Shown here one piece after another: positions 22,346 through 33,681 of a stretch of 64,000 bases of DNA. This stretch comes from Bugula neritina (taxonomy: Eukaryota > Bryozoa > Gymnolaemata > Cheilostomatida > Bugulidae). The stretch lies in contig OZ037767.1 of NCBI GenBank assembly GCA_964035545.1, positions 31,052,128-31,116,127 of the forward strand. Reading direction: 5' to 3'. The position numbers were made by a program, and so were the translations under genes. The notes under the pieces were generated by a model. The model worked only from the letters and a program-made list of their open reading frames with translations, searched no databases and had not been told where the DNA came from. Numbering within the stretch: the first letter of the stretch is position 1; each line of letters starts with the position of its first letter.

Positions 22346-23529
22346 GGCAAATTGCTAACCTGATTAGGGTGAGGTTAGGACCATTCTGCTATATTTAGAC
22401 ACAGTCTGTTTCAAAAGCCACAATTGTTTTCAGCATGCATTAACCCCCTCGTTGACCTAATTCGGCCTATTGTATTCAGGACCATGGTGTTATGTTTGGG
22501 TATGCTTTTTGAAGCCTTCCTTGCCTCAGCTACTTAATGTACTTGATTCCAGCAAAATTTCAGTTGTTTCACACCATTCACTCACAGAAATAACAATTGT
22601 TACCTGAAACTTAATGGGAATATCATATAATGCATATCGGCAGAATTTTTCTTACGCTATTACACACAAATCAGATTTTATTATAATCTTCAGTAGATTT
22701 GACATATATAGGAGACATATATGTATCTACTTGACATTTTGAACAATATGAATAATAAAAATTGTATGATCCCAACATATTATATTGAAAAATTGCATTT
22801 TGCCGATTTTCGTACACATACCATTTTTCCGTGCGATTTACTTTAAGTTTGGACAATATAAGGACATTTAAATTTATGAATCTACAAAATACACTGTATG
22901 ACGTTACAGAAAATGCTTGTTTAAAAAATATTAACATATTCAAACATCGGGTTACATCCTTGTGAAGTTGGGCGAATTTTCACATTTTCTTCACTTTGGG
23001 TGTCTATATCTCGGAAAATATTATTTTCAAAATTACACAAATTAAGGAGTATAAAGCCACCATAATCAACTATTTATGGATAAAAATTTATGGAAGTAAA
23101 ATAAAAATTAACGCCTTTTGTGATGTGGCAAATATTCGAAATTTTTCAAAATTCACAAAAATTTGCCAATATTCAATGGCTTAGCATATATGCACACAAA
23201 GTATTCTGCAGTATGTGTTATTACTAGTGCAAATTGATAGGTGTTATCAAATCACACACCAAATTTTAAGGCTCAGTCTAGAAAAATAATGGAGATATGG
23301 ACGTTTACAAATTGGTCTAAAAGTAAAAATCGCAAATTTTCCTCAAAATTTTTCCCAACCTCTGTTCATGGAAATAGTCATTTCTCAAAAAGTTTTTGTG
23401 TCAGGCCAGAAATATTCAAGAATAGTACTCAAAACATATGTAGGTCCATTTGGTGTAAATATGAACAAAATCTGAGACGCAAAGGCCTGGGACTTTCTGA
23501 AATTTGGTTGATTTGACGCGGAATGACCC

Positions 23530-25050
23530 GTTTATATTTTCAAGATCATTGTGAAAATTATTATATTATATTATGTTATTGTGGTATTTATTGTTGAATA
23601 AATGGATTCACATATTTATTGCTCTCATCTTTAGTTTATCTTTTAAATCAATATTACTGAGACTGTGATTCATGGAGCAAATTCATAGAGAAAATTGGGA
23701 GTTGTGGGCTCCTGATGATTCATGCACTGATAGCAGTGTGGCTGTGTGATTCACACTGTACAATGCAGCCTGCCAGCATTTCTGTAGACTTGATTGTAAT
23801 TTCCAGGCTGACTAAACACTTATGCTGCCTACACGACCTTTGAATGACCCCGCAGATTTTTGGAGAATGTTTAGTGCAGCTGACCTTCTTGGAATGTGAG
23901 GATGTAATGGTACTGCTTATCCAGATGATAGAAGTCAACTTACCTGGTAACACTTTACTCTTATAGCTTTGTGATTGTCACTGCACACACACTTATATCA
24001 TTAACTCTGTTGAATGTTTCACAAACTCTGCAAAGTGAAATATGTCACCAATTGATGCTTGGCAGTCAACTGGAAAACTAGAACTTACTGTAAAACTTTG
24101 GAGTTATTGTTTCTTTACATGGTTGCAAATAGTACGTTATTTAGCATAATACTATGTTGATATTAGCTGTATAAAATAGTTTCTCTTTGTATTATATTAT
24201 ATATATTTTATTGTATTATTGTATCTCATTCAGTTTTTTTGTCAAGGCAATCTGTAAAATACTCTGCTGTCATGCTGACTTTAGCTTATTTGGTAATAAA
24301 ATATTTATCAGATCTTTGATTAATAATAATAATATGATATTCTAACTTTTAATAAAAAATAATTTAAGTTTTATCTTCTGTAATTCTTAATGACTGTTAA
24401 TTCTTCTCTCGGCATGTTCTGGTATGTTTAGTTGTTTACAAGTTGTTGCAATTAGTCGTTACTTGAGTTGTTACTCTGAAATATTGTTGTGTAGTGCAAG
24501 TCAGTTCTTGCTCCTGCCCCATCACAATTATTCTATAATTATCACGATAGAAAAGATATGATATGTGTAGTACGGAAGCCAGCATGCTATTCCCTATTCT
24601 ATTCAGTTACACTTCGCTAGGTCACCATGACTTTTGAAAGACACTAAAAGCTGATATATTTGCTGGTGTAGAAGTGATAAACTTCCATGACAGCTGCCCA
24701 CATGGTCTGATCATTTTTAAATGAGAGACGCCTGCTTTTCATAGGCTGTAGCCAAGCAGACTGCCACAGTTTTGGCATCAGGATTTGCACTGACTAAACT
24801 GCTGCAGTTATGTAACACATAATGCGACATGTAGATAACCTGATAAACACTGCATGACAATTCAATGGTTTAAATCAGCTCATTAAAACTGTTGACCAGC
24901 ATGTTTAATTGTTCCTGTAACTTTAATAAGATTTTTGCAATGCAGCTAGTAGTACAAGAATACACCTAATAACCAAGTACATTAGTGTACTTATTCATAT
25001 CACTTGTGGAATCTTCAACATTTACAAATATTCTCTTCACTCAAAAGTAG
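23530..25050. other. Region between the transposon and the first receptor gene
   Basis: Apart from the candidate DCAF17 terminal exon at 23856-23899 I see no coding sequence. There are AT-rich tracts near 24180-24380, with AATAAAATATT at about 24296, a possible poly(A) signal. Confidence 0.45.
23856..23899 (+). CDS. DCAF17: Possible terminal exon of DCAF17
   Basis: After an acceptor CCCCGCAG, the phase-1 continuation from 19766 reads DFWRMFSAADLLGM and then TGA. It fits the phase and looks protein-like. If real, the 3.7-kb transposon lies inside the last intron. The alternative is termination at 19789 with unrelated sequence here. Too short to be sure. Confidence 0.35.
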
Positions 25051-26010
25051 ATGGAGAAAGCTACACTCTGCAACACCGATGCCGAAGTATGCGAGTACAG
25101 AGCTGCCTATTTAGTCAACTTGTCTTTGAATTGCCTGACTGTAGCGTTGAATATCATACATATAATTCTAATGAGTAAGTTAGCCAACTCTAAGAAGACC
25201 ACTTACTACTGGATACTGATTAATATGTCCTTGACGGACATCATGGTGAGTGGAACATACGGCGTGCTGGTGAGTTGTGTAGTAAACAGGGCGGTGTACA
25301 AGCTACCCCGGAGTTCTGCAGAGTACTTCCTACGAACTAGGGCCGCCATGACGTTAGCAATTACTGCCATCAGGAATTTTGTGTTGGCAATTGCTAGCTA
25401 TGAGAGGTACGTGAAAATCTGTACACCCCTGGAAGTGGAGAACAACAAACTGCTCAACCACTTGGGGTGGAGTATGGCTGTTATCTGGGTGGTGTGTTAC
25501 GGCTTGACAATACCTGCATACGTTACGGATATAGAAGACATTTGTTTTGGCGATTTCACGCTTTCTGGAAAGTTGGGGTTGCAAAATATTTTTGTTTCTA
25601 TGCTGCTGTTAACTGTGCCGGCTGTGATTACATTCACCTGTCTATTCAAAGTGTGGAGAGAGTTGAAACGGATCATAGAGAGAGACGCTACCAAGGATGG
25701 TAGTTTGGAAGCTCAGATCGCCGGTCGTTACGTCTTGCTTGTGTGTCTACTGTTTTACTTCTCTTACGCCCCTCAAATATTGGCAACCATCTTGAATTAT
25801 TTCCACTACATTTCTATCGACACAGTGAAGGTACTCAACTGGATTTCAGTTCTTTCTCAGTCTGTATACGGAACTCTGAATATCATAATTTATGTATCAA
25901 TGACTAAAGGATACAGGGTACACGTGCTAACAATAGTCTCGAAAACACTCCGATGCCGGAATATTCTGCACTCTTCTGAAAGCACAGTAACACCTTCTCC
26001 TGATATGTAG
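25051..26010 (+). CDS. Rhodopsin-like G-protein-coupled receptor, orphan
   Basis: A single exon of 319 residues with seven hydrophobic segments at about 22-46, 50-75, 98-122, 139-162, 180-207, 224-252 and 262-290. The order and spacing fit class A receptors. TM2 has NMSLTDIM, the usual N...L..D site. The end of TM3 is YERYVKIC, an ERY in place of DRY. TM6 has FYFSYAP without the usual CWxP. TM7 has NIIIY in place of NPxxY. The short N-terminus (MEKATLCNTDAEVCEYRA) has two Cys and no signal peptide. The ligand cannot be inferred. A paralogue lies 2 kb downstream on the same strand. The start is the first ATG and lines up with that of the paralogue. Confidence 0.9.
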   Translation: MEKATLCNTDAEVCEYRAAYLVNLSLNCLTVALNIIHIILMSKLANSKKTTYYWILINMSLTDIMVSGTYGVLVSCVVNRAVYKLPRSSAEYFLRTRAAMTLAITAIRNFVLAIASYERYVKICTPLEVENNKLLNHLGWSMAVIWVVCYGLTIPAYVTDIEDICFGDFTLSGKLGLQNIFVSMLLLTVPAVITFTCLFKVWRELKRIIERDATKDGSLEAQIAGRYVLLVCLLFYFSYAPQILATILNYFHYISIDTVKVLNWISVLSQSVYGTLNIIIYVSMTKGYRVHVLTIVSKTLRCRNILHSSESTVTPSPDM

Positions 26011-27975
26011 GCAGTTTTTATTTCTTTAATCATTTAGTTCTCCTTGTAATGATATCTATTCCTAGTTTTATAGTTTAAAGGAATATTTTAGTTGAAAAAC
26101 TCGTTCAAGTACAACTACAACTAGTAACTAACTCGCAGAAGTCAGAATAAAAACATTATTCACTATTTAGCATAAACCGTGCTTTCAACTTTATTATAAT
26201 GCTTTTAAGAATAACCGCACTCTTGAACTATATACTGCTACACTTTGTTTCCTGTAGACTATATTACTTGGTTTATAAATTTCAATAGCAGATTAATGTA
26301 GTTATATTAGTTTGAGAGCTCTATTCTCACCGAGTCTACTATTCGAAGCTCTATAACTTAAGGTGGTTTAATTTCTAGATAGTCCTCTCCTTTCCTACGC
26401 CTGTGTACAAGACTGGTGTTTCGTTGTATTTAGTATAGTCTTTATTTTCGCCTAATTCTATGTTTATTTTGTGAGAATGCTTTCTTGTACTGTCAGCATT
26501 TCCTGTTCTACGGTCAGCTCTACATGACTATCCAATACGCTGACAATTTACTTTTGAAAACTAATGTAAAGCCAATCTGATTTCTTAGACTTTAAAATTG
26601 GAATGAAACAGTTAGAATTGTCTCTGTTACCAATTGCGAAAGTCATTGTTTCTTAAAATAAATTTGCCAACATGAAAAATATAATATGTTATGGTAAATG
26701 AGCAATTTATCCTAAGACAATAATTTACCAAAACACTGCCCTATGATAATAGATAACAAAGTTTTTAAATATAAGCTACAGGTCACATGACCAGCTATCT
26801 ACTGTTTAGAAGTACTAAAATAGAGAGGGCATAACTCCCAGTAGCTTGGTGAAGAGAGGCAGCTTGTGCTGCCTTATACAACTCTGTACTTGTGGGGTGC
26901 TTCATGCTTGTTTCTATAAATAAATAGCAGAGTAACATAGCATTGTTTACTCATTAAACAATTGTGTCAATTTCACTCAGGCATTATATCAATGATCTAT
27001 ACTCTATAGTCTATTCTCTATATTCTATACTCTATACTCTATACTCTATAGTCTATACTCTACAGTTTATACTCTATTGTGATCAGTTGAAAAAATGTAG
27101 ATTATGAAACATTCAACAGCATATCCCAATTCTTGTCACCATTGTTTTACTAAGTTAGACCATCAGATGTTGACGCTATGTTTATAAACATGGCAATATA
27201 ATATAATATAGTATAATATAATATATGAGGGTGTGATCATTTGAAAACTGGAAGAGGTCTTGTAATATAGCATGTTTTTATATTCAGAAACTGTGGAATA
27301 TACTGAATCTATTTATCGGAAGCAACTCCAATAGGTAGATTCAGGATAACGTATAGGATAATGATGACACAAAATATACCAACTGACCTTCAATATTGAG
27401 TGATGTTCAATTTTACGTATTGTAATGAGATGTAATGGGTATTGACAATGGTAATTTATATTTCACGCACACGCACGCACACTTGCACACACACACAACA
27501 CACGCACTGAAGCAACAACCTATAAATTGTTATGTGATTGCAAAAATAGATAAAGACAAGTTTTCATTGACATGCAGTTTTGAGTAGATATTATAATTTA
27601 TTTAATTAGTTTATGTCGAGAAAAATTGTAATTTATGATAAATCAATACATAAATAATATATCACTGTTTCTCACTGAATATGTTTTAGTCGTTGCATAA
27701 ATGATTGTACAATTGAATATAGCTCTAGTTTTAAATGAAACTCATGTTTGCCATTTGAGCCTGTGAGGAAATGCTCTTTTAAACGAGCAGTCAGGGTGGG
27801 TGTGTAATAGTCACACTATTGAAATATGAAGGTTTTACCTCCGGGCATTAATGTACCCACTCACGTTAGACTGGCACTAAATGAAAGACATGCTGAAAAC
27901 ACTCGACTCTACTGCCTTCAATCAATACGAGTTTCTTGCTGTCGAGGCTGTTTCTTGCTGTCGAGGCTGTCAGCA
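26011..27975. other. Intergenic region between the receptor paralogues
   Basis: AT-rich, with AATAAA-like signals just after the first receptor, a CTCTATA repeat at 26995-27080, an ATATAATATA tract near 27195 and an AC-rich tract near 27460-27505. No further gene is seen. The stretch 27826-27975 is open in frame with the second receptor. Confidence 0.5.
26995..27080. repeat. Heptamer CTCTATA simple repeat
   Basis: CTATACTCTATACTCTATAG and variants are reiterated about eleven times. Confidence 0.85.
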
Positions 27976-28953
27976 ATGGAGGATGTGGAAAGGGCAGAGC
28001 TGTGCAGTAATGAGACTCAGATTTGCGAAAATGCGAGCCTACAGCATGCCAGCCTGTCTCTTAATATCTTCACTATACTAGTAAACATTCTTCATATAAT
28101 TCTAATGGGGAAAATAGCAAAGTGTAAGCGGACGACTTACTACTGGATACTGATAAACATGTCCCTAACTGATATCATGACGAGCGTGACTTACAGTGTA
28201 CTGGCCAGCTGCTCACTCAAACAGATAGCCTACGAATCCTCCAAATCTGTAGCAGAGTACTTCCTGCGCACCAGGGCAGCTGCCACATTAGCCACTACAG
28301 CAGTTAGGAACTTTGTGCTGGCCGTGGCAAGTTACGAGAGGTACGTGAAGATCTGTTTACCTCTAAAAGCAGACGACAAGCTACTCGATCACTTGGGGTG
28401 GGTTATGGCCATCCTTTGGACAGCTTGCTACGGGGTATCTCTTCCAGTATTCCTGACGAACCTAGATGACGTTTGTTATGGGGATTTTACTATGGCTGGA
28501 ATACTGAACCTACAAAGTATAATAGTTTCTATTATACTGCTTACAGTGCCAGCTGGAATCACGTTTGTCTGCCTTTTCAAGGTGGCGAGGGAGTTGAAGC
28601 AGATGATAGGAAAGCATGATACTCCAGGTTTCAACTCAGAAGCTCAAACTGCAGGACGTTACATCATACTTATATGTCTGCTGTTCTATTCATCATATAC
28701 TCCCTCCATCGTTGCCCTAGCGTTGAATTATTTGAATCATGTCTCGTACGATACTACAGTAAGCGCTCTTAACTGGTCCTCTTTTTTGGTTCAATCTTTG
28801 TATGGTACTCTCAACATAGTAATTTATGTATACATGACTCGTGGCTATAGGATGCATGTACTGACCATTTTTTTGAATTGGTTCAAATGTTTTAGTGTTT
28901 GGCATCCTTCCATGAATAGCGTAACACCATCTGTCACAAAGATATCCACTTGA
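27976..28953 (+). CDS. Rhodopsin-like G-protein-coupled receptor, paralogue
   Basis: A single exon of 325 residues from the ATG at 27976, chosen because MEDVERAELCSNETQICENA aligns with the N-terminus of the upstream receptor. The frame is open further up, with an ATG at 27826 that would add 50 residues without a signal peptide, and it includes a 19-bp tandem duplication (TTTCTTGCTGTCGAGGCTG). It shares TTYYWILINMSLTDIM, EYFLRTRAA, SYERYVKIC, GTLNI(I/V)IYV and the distal tail motif SxxSVTPS/STVTPS with the paralogue. It has the same ERY for DRY and NIVIY for NPxxY. The pair arose by tandem duplication and has diverged mainly in the loops and TM5-TM6. Ligand unknown. Confidence 0.9.
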   Translation: MEDVERAELCSNETQICENASLQHASLSLNIFTILVNILHIILMGKIAKCKRTTYYWILINMSLTDIMTSVTYSVLASCSLKQIAYESSKSVAEYFLRTRAAATLATTAVRNFVLAVASYERYVKICLPLKADDKLLDHLGWVMAILWTACYGVSLPVFLTNLDDVCYGDFTMAGILNLQSIIVSIILLTVPAGITFVCLFKVARELKQMIGKHDTPGFNSEAQTAGRYIILICLLFYSSYTPSIVALALNYLNHVSYDTTVSALNWSSFLVQSLYGTLNIVIYVYMTRGYRMHVLTIFLNWFKCFSVWHPSMNSVTPSVTKIST

Positions 28954-29890
28954 ATATTTCAATTTTTTCACTAATATGAAAAGTTTAAGAATAAGAAATA
29001 GTTTTAAAGGTTTCAATCATTAGATTATCTCTAATTATCATCAGCCACTTTAATTTTTTGTGACACCCAATGTAAATGAGGTTTTCCGATTATACAATAT
29101 AATTACATTATTGGTATTTCTAGTATAATATTTAATATAATATTTCCGTGCAACATATTATGTAATATAGTGTATTATAATTGTTTTGGCAAATTTTTGC
29201 ACAGGAGTGTTTTTATACATTTTAAGTATGCTGATTTGAGCAATGTGAAAATGTGAGTTTATCCTTTATTTTATTTATATATTAACTCAATTATTCGTGT
29301 AAATAAGTTTACACACGATTCATAGATCGGTCAATCATACTACATGATGACTATAAATACATAATTCATTGTCACTCTTCATTGATTTTGTATCACTACA
29401 TAAAAGATTTTTCAATATTTTCGAAAGCAAAAAGTAAGGTGGCTAAAATTTGAAAATCTAACTCTAGCTATATATTTTATGAAAGATGTATGAGGATGTA
29501 CATTTATGAATTACAAAATATGCTAAGTTACCTAAGGGTATGTAATTCAAGTGCATGAAATATTTTTAAAACATGCTCCTCTAGGGGCGGGATTAGAATA
29601 GAAGTCACATGACACTGGCCAGCCAGTAGTGGGTGTTTGAGACGCAATTTTGTATAAAACATGCTTACAGCATATATATGAATAGTATTATAGAGGTAGT
29701 ATTATACATGTAGAAATAGTATTATAGAAATATTATTATATGTATGTGAGTGTGTGCGTGCACACACACTGGATATAATCTCCTCATTGCATCTTTTGCA
29801 TGTCTAATTATATTTACAATAATCTACAAAGCTATTTACAGTGAAAAATATAAAAGCAAAAATATATTTTGAATGTGAAAACACTTTGAA
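28954..29890. other. Convergent intergenic region, receptor and THAP gene
   Basis: This is the 3' flank of both genes. It is AT-rich, with ATTATA-type tracts near 29100-29180 and 29690-29740. No gene was found. Confidence 0.5.
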
Positions 29891-32800
29891 CTATGAGGTA
29901 TTAGAATGGCAGTTACACTCAGCTAACCGAGTTCTCAGCTTAATAATTGTCAACTGCTGCCGTCTGTACCTCTTAGTCAGCGCCTCCAGTCTCCGCTCCA
30001 GATACGCACTTTTAGCCTCAACTTTCTTAACTGAATTTGCTGCAAAAACCAAAGGAGGGTATAATATTAGAAAACAAATACTATGGCCATTTTCCTCACT
30101 ACTTCGTCATCATCAGGCTGACAGGGATAAAATACGGTAACATATTTTATTCTTTTCTCGGCGGTTATTAATTAATAACACCTGCATGACTAGCCAGTGC
30201 ATGTGCTGACACCTGCATGACTAGCCAGTGCATGTCTCAAGAGGTTTGAAAGAGAGTTCCACCAGTTTTTTGCTCAAGGCAGTAAATTAGCTTACAACAA
30301 ATGAAGTATGCAGAGGTTCAGATATGATAAAGTCATATCATATAGCCATACCAACCTAAACTGGCGTTGTAAGAGTGTTCACGCAGGTTAAATCTAACAG
30401 GTATTTCTTTACGAACAGCATCTATTTTATCTGCACCTATCTCTATAGTTCCATTCTGCAATTCTGTACTCTCAGACTACAATAGTAATAATTAATGACA
30501 AAGGAAAGAGGGTAGAATGATGAGTAGACAGAGCAGAGGTGCCATATCAGCTAACATTTGGGTGTCGTAAGAATTGTCCTCCCTCACATTAGCTAATGTT
30601 CTGAACAAGTTACCGGGCAGTTCCGTTTTCTAAAAATACTTTTCTATTTATAAATTAACCAAAACTAAACTTATTTGTGGCAATATCTTGTAAATGTGAA
30701 ACAAAACTGAATTTAAAATGATTTGATAAATTGATCATGTTACTGAAATTAGTTCATATGATGTATTGAAAGAAGCTTTAATCTGGTAGCTAAGGACGGT
30801 TTTATTGTTTCTTCTAGCACTGAGGAACAAAGTAGCGCAATTTACCTGTATTGCATTTCCAGACGACATTGCGTTTTGAGACTGACTCGAGATCTCGCTG
30901 TCTTCTGCAACAATAGCAGATAACAGTTTAGGGGACATCAGTAATGGGAGGGGGGGGGGAGGGTCAGGTGGTGGCTTACAAGCAACGTTCTTAAAACTTT
31001 CAGCTTTACAAAAACTGAATATACAAGTTTCTGATAAAAATTGAAAGTAACTAATAATCATTATGACAACTTCAAGATACCTTCTTCATTCGTCTGTTGG
31101 TCAGTAAACTGGATGCTGTTACCCCCTGCTTGTCTCCCCCTCAAATGGTAAGACTTCCTGGGTTGTGCCTGTTTCTAAAGAGAAAATCAATTAGTTGATG
31201 ATGAAAGCATGATGAAGGGGAGGTAACTTCTACAGTCATATAACAAGATAAAAGACTTACTGGAGTAAGTCTGTGTGTAGATTTTGAAGTCTTGGAATCT
31301 GAAAGAGAACAGAGCAAGTTACACAATAACAAAACAAAAATATTGACCAAGATTTCAAGGCATAACAAAAGTATTTACAATTCTTTCTGAAATTTAATCT
31401 AATAAGTCTAAAATCAAATTTTCAACTGCATTATTGAAAGATCAACCGTTCCAAGAACTTTTTAGTTAGAAAACAAGAACATAAATATACTTTCTTGAAC
31501 TACACGATGAGGTATATCAACTAAATACCAGAAGCTCAGCAGTTTAAACTCACCTTCCTTTAATTCTAGTTTAGCAGAGGACCGTGTACTCATCTTAGAG
31601 TTGTCTTCCTCTAAATTCTTTGTGCACAATGTATCAGCTACCTGAACATTATGTATACATCCAACTATTGCACACTCAAAGTAGGGATGTAGCTTGGTAG
31701 AAGTTATGACGAACAAGCACTTGTAAACAAATTTGCATTACACTCATTAATTTTTCAAACTAACATTGAACCAATTATAGTGTATAAACTATATTTTTCA
31801 ACAATTGTATATAATATTATAAACTTGAAAAATTGTTGAAGAAACACTGCATAGGATATTCTTGTATGTAATTGTTTGAACCTATATAAAAATTCCCAGA
31901 TCATTTTCTCTTCCTATTATTCATACAGGCAATTTTCATTACAGATTTCCCTCAAAAATAAGTACATGTTCACAGAACTTTTTGTGGGGGAGACAAGGCT
32001 TCAGAATACCTGAGCATCTTTAGTAGCAGATAAACTGAGAGAAATAGCAGTTGCCGTTAGCACAGGGCTTATTAAAGGAGAGTTCGTTTGCACATCATTC
32101 TCTTTCAAAACCTTCCTGCGTTTTCTAGAGTTCGGTGGAGCCTGTACCTGCAACACACCTGAATTTGATCCAATGTTGAATCAGTTGTTGTGATTTGACA
32201 AATGGTAATATGACATAATAGACTACCGGAGGTGAGTCAGGAATAGAAACTAGTTCTTCTGATGGAATAGCTCCTTCGCGAAGACGACGGGTCTGACCCG
32301 TATAGTCTATATGACAGGGATAGAAATGGTCACTGCACATCAAAGAATTCGCTGTTGGTTCGCTTTGACGACGGGAGACTTGCCACCAAAAATTCCATCT
32401 GCTGAAATCTTTTTGCTTGTTGGGAAATCTGCATATATAATTGTATGCAAAAAATTATAAGATGAAATATTCTGTTAATGAGTAATTTATTTTCTAGCTG
32501 AGTTGTATAAATAAAATATAGTTTTTGCATGTCATATTTTAATTTGCAGCCCCGTGTAAATGTGGACTAAACTAGACTGAACGACATGTAATTTTCCACA
32601 TTTGAAACCATAAAAAATTGTATCTACCTGTCTTATTTTTCAAATATTCCCTTCAGATTTTATAAAACTTAATATTCAAAATCTATGTCATAGACATTGT
32701 TTTGATTACAACATTCGTTTATGTAGCAGTAATTAATCGGTATAAAACCATAATTTTTAGTTGCAGCAGCCGCATTACTCTTTTAATAAGAGTAACAGAC

Positions 32801-33230
32801 TAACAGTAACAGTAGTGGTGTCATTTTGATTTTTATGTTCAGTGGCAGTTAAATTTGAAGTAAGCAAACAACATGAATTTTTAAAATTCAATAAAGTTGG
32901 GTATAATTAATATTACATAGTGATTATCAGTATCAGTGTCTGTCATAATGATTATCAAAGTGAATTTGATATGGTACCGACTAACCATTATTGTACTCTA
33001 TTTATTATAATTATTTTAAATTCATAAGTATTCAAATTATAAAAAATTATAGTAGCCAAAAAATGGCCTACTTACCTGTGAAAAGATATGTTTTTAGCCT
33101 CACTTTCAGTGCTAAAGCTGTAATTAAAACAGTTGTAAGCAAAACACTGTGAGCCAGTAGTTTTAGTTTTACGACGCTTTGGTAGTTTAGTTTTAGGTTT
33201 ATAGTAGTAGTCATGTTCCCACCCATCCAT
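29891..33230 (-). CDS. THAP-domain DNA-binding protein with C-terminal coiled coil
   Basis: Nine minus-strand exons join in phase: 33230-33076, 32428-32227, 32147-32010, 31641-31554, 31298-31261, 31174-31081, 30904-30846, 30476-30356 and 30039-29891. They total 1044 bases, 347 residues. Exons 1-2 encode a THAP zinc finger (C2CH). It reads CFAYNC, then ISFHRFP at the 33076/32428 junction, an invariant-type Trp (SRWNFWW), CSDHF, and RRLREGAIPS, matching the AVPxIF end of the domain. THAP domains bind DNA sequence-specifically and often derive from P-element-type transposases. A basic tail (KLPKRRKTK) precedes the finger, and NSRKRRKV in exon 3 is a likely nuclear localisation signal. The middle is Ser/Thr-rich and disordered. 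The last exon (KKVEAKSAYLERRLEALTKR ...) has Leu heptads of a dimerising coiled coil, as in human THAP proteins. No transposase nuclease domain is seen. Confidence 0.88.
30171..30236. repeat. 31-bp tandem duplication in the last THAP-gene intron
   Basis: GACACCTGCATGACTAGCCA plus GTGCATGT occurs twice in direct succession. Confidence 0.85.
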
Positions 33231-33681
33231 TGCCAGCAATAGTATTCAATTAGCTTAGCAGCAGGCAGTAAAATTTTAATCAGAAGGTGAATGATTCAAT
33301 TTTAACATGATGCTCTGTTCAAAGTAAAAACAACGGCGAAAGAGTGTTCAATTTTAAGCATGCTTAAAAATGGCATTTAAATAAGGTCAAGGTGAATTAT
33401 TCTCGCAAGCCACTTCAGGGTTGAACAACTCCCACCACACCAATATAATTTTAATTTTCAACTTTGACTACTGAGGCATGCAAAGAAAGTCGAGTTAGTG
33501 CTACAGAGTTGTCTTCTCATAAAAACTAAGCATAAACGTTGTAGAGCGTGGTACCTTAATTTTGCGACGCAACGAAATCGTAAAACTTATGAATGTGCTC
33601 AGGCCTTTCTGCTATCACTGCATAATAAAAAATCCAGGACTTACGTCTTACAGTTTTAGTAAATGCAATAGTAATTGCAGC
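33231..33681. promoter_or_regulatory. Bidirectional promoter region, THAP gene and ALDH16A1
   Basis: 451 bases separate the divergent start codons. No clear TATA box is seen. The in-frame upstream ATG at 33589 could extend ALDH16A1 by 31 residues, but MAAT at 33682 resembles the known family start. Confidence 0.55.

Larger units (their letters stand above)
19826..23529. mobile_element. 3.7-kb long-inverted-repeat transposon with 4-bp target duplication
   Basis: The left end GGGTCATTCCACGTCAACTC and the reverse complement of the right end (GGGTCATTCCGCGTCAAATC) match. The arms run inward with high identity for about 1.1 kb (19826-20985 and 22366-23529), for example around AATCTGAGACGCAAAGGC. 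The inner parts are also related in inverted orientation. GTTT flanks both ends (19822-19825 and 23530-23533), which fits a 4-bp target duplication. Each inner arm holds a decayed copy of the same ORF in opposite orientation. There is no intact transposase and no DDE/D domain that I can identify, so it is probably non-autonomous or dead. It sits in the last intron or the 3' flank of DCAF17. Confidence 0.85.

Noticed and set aside
20162-23184. Matching 62- and 90-residue ORFs near both ends of the transposon
   Set aside because: They are mirror images from the inverted arms, AT-rich, without motifs; probably not genes.
29752-29770. Short GTGTGCGTGCACACACAC palindrome
   Set aside because: Simple GT/AC dinucleotide inversion, no CRISPR-like spacing or other structure.
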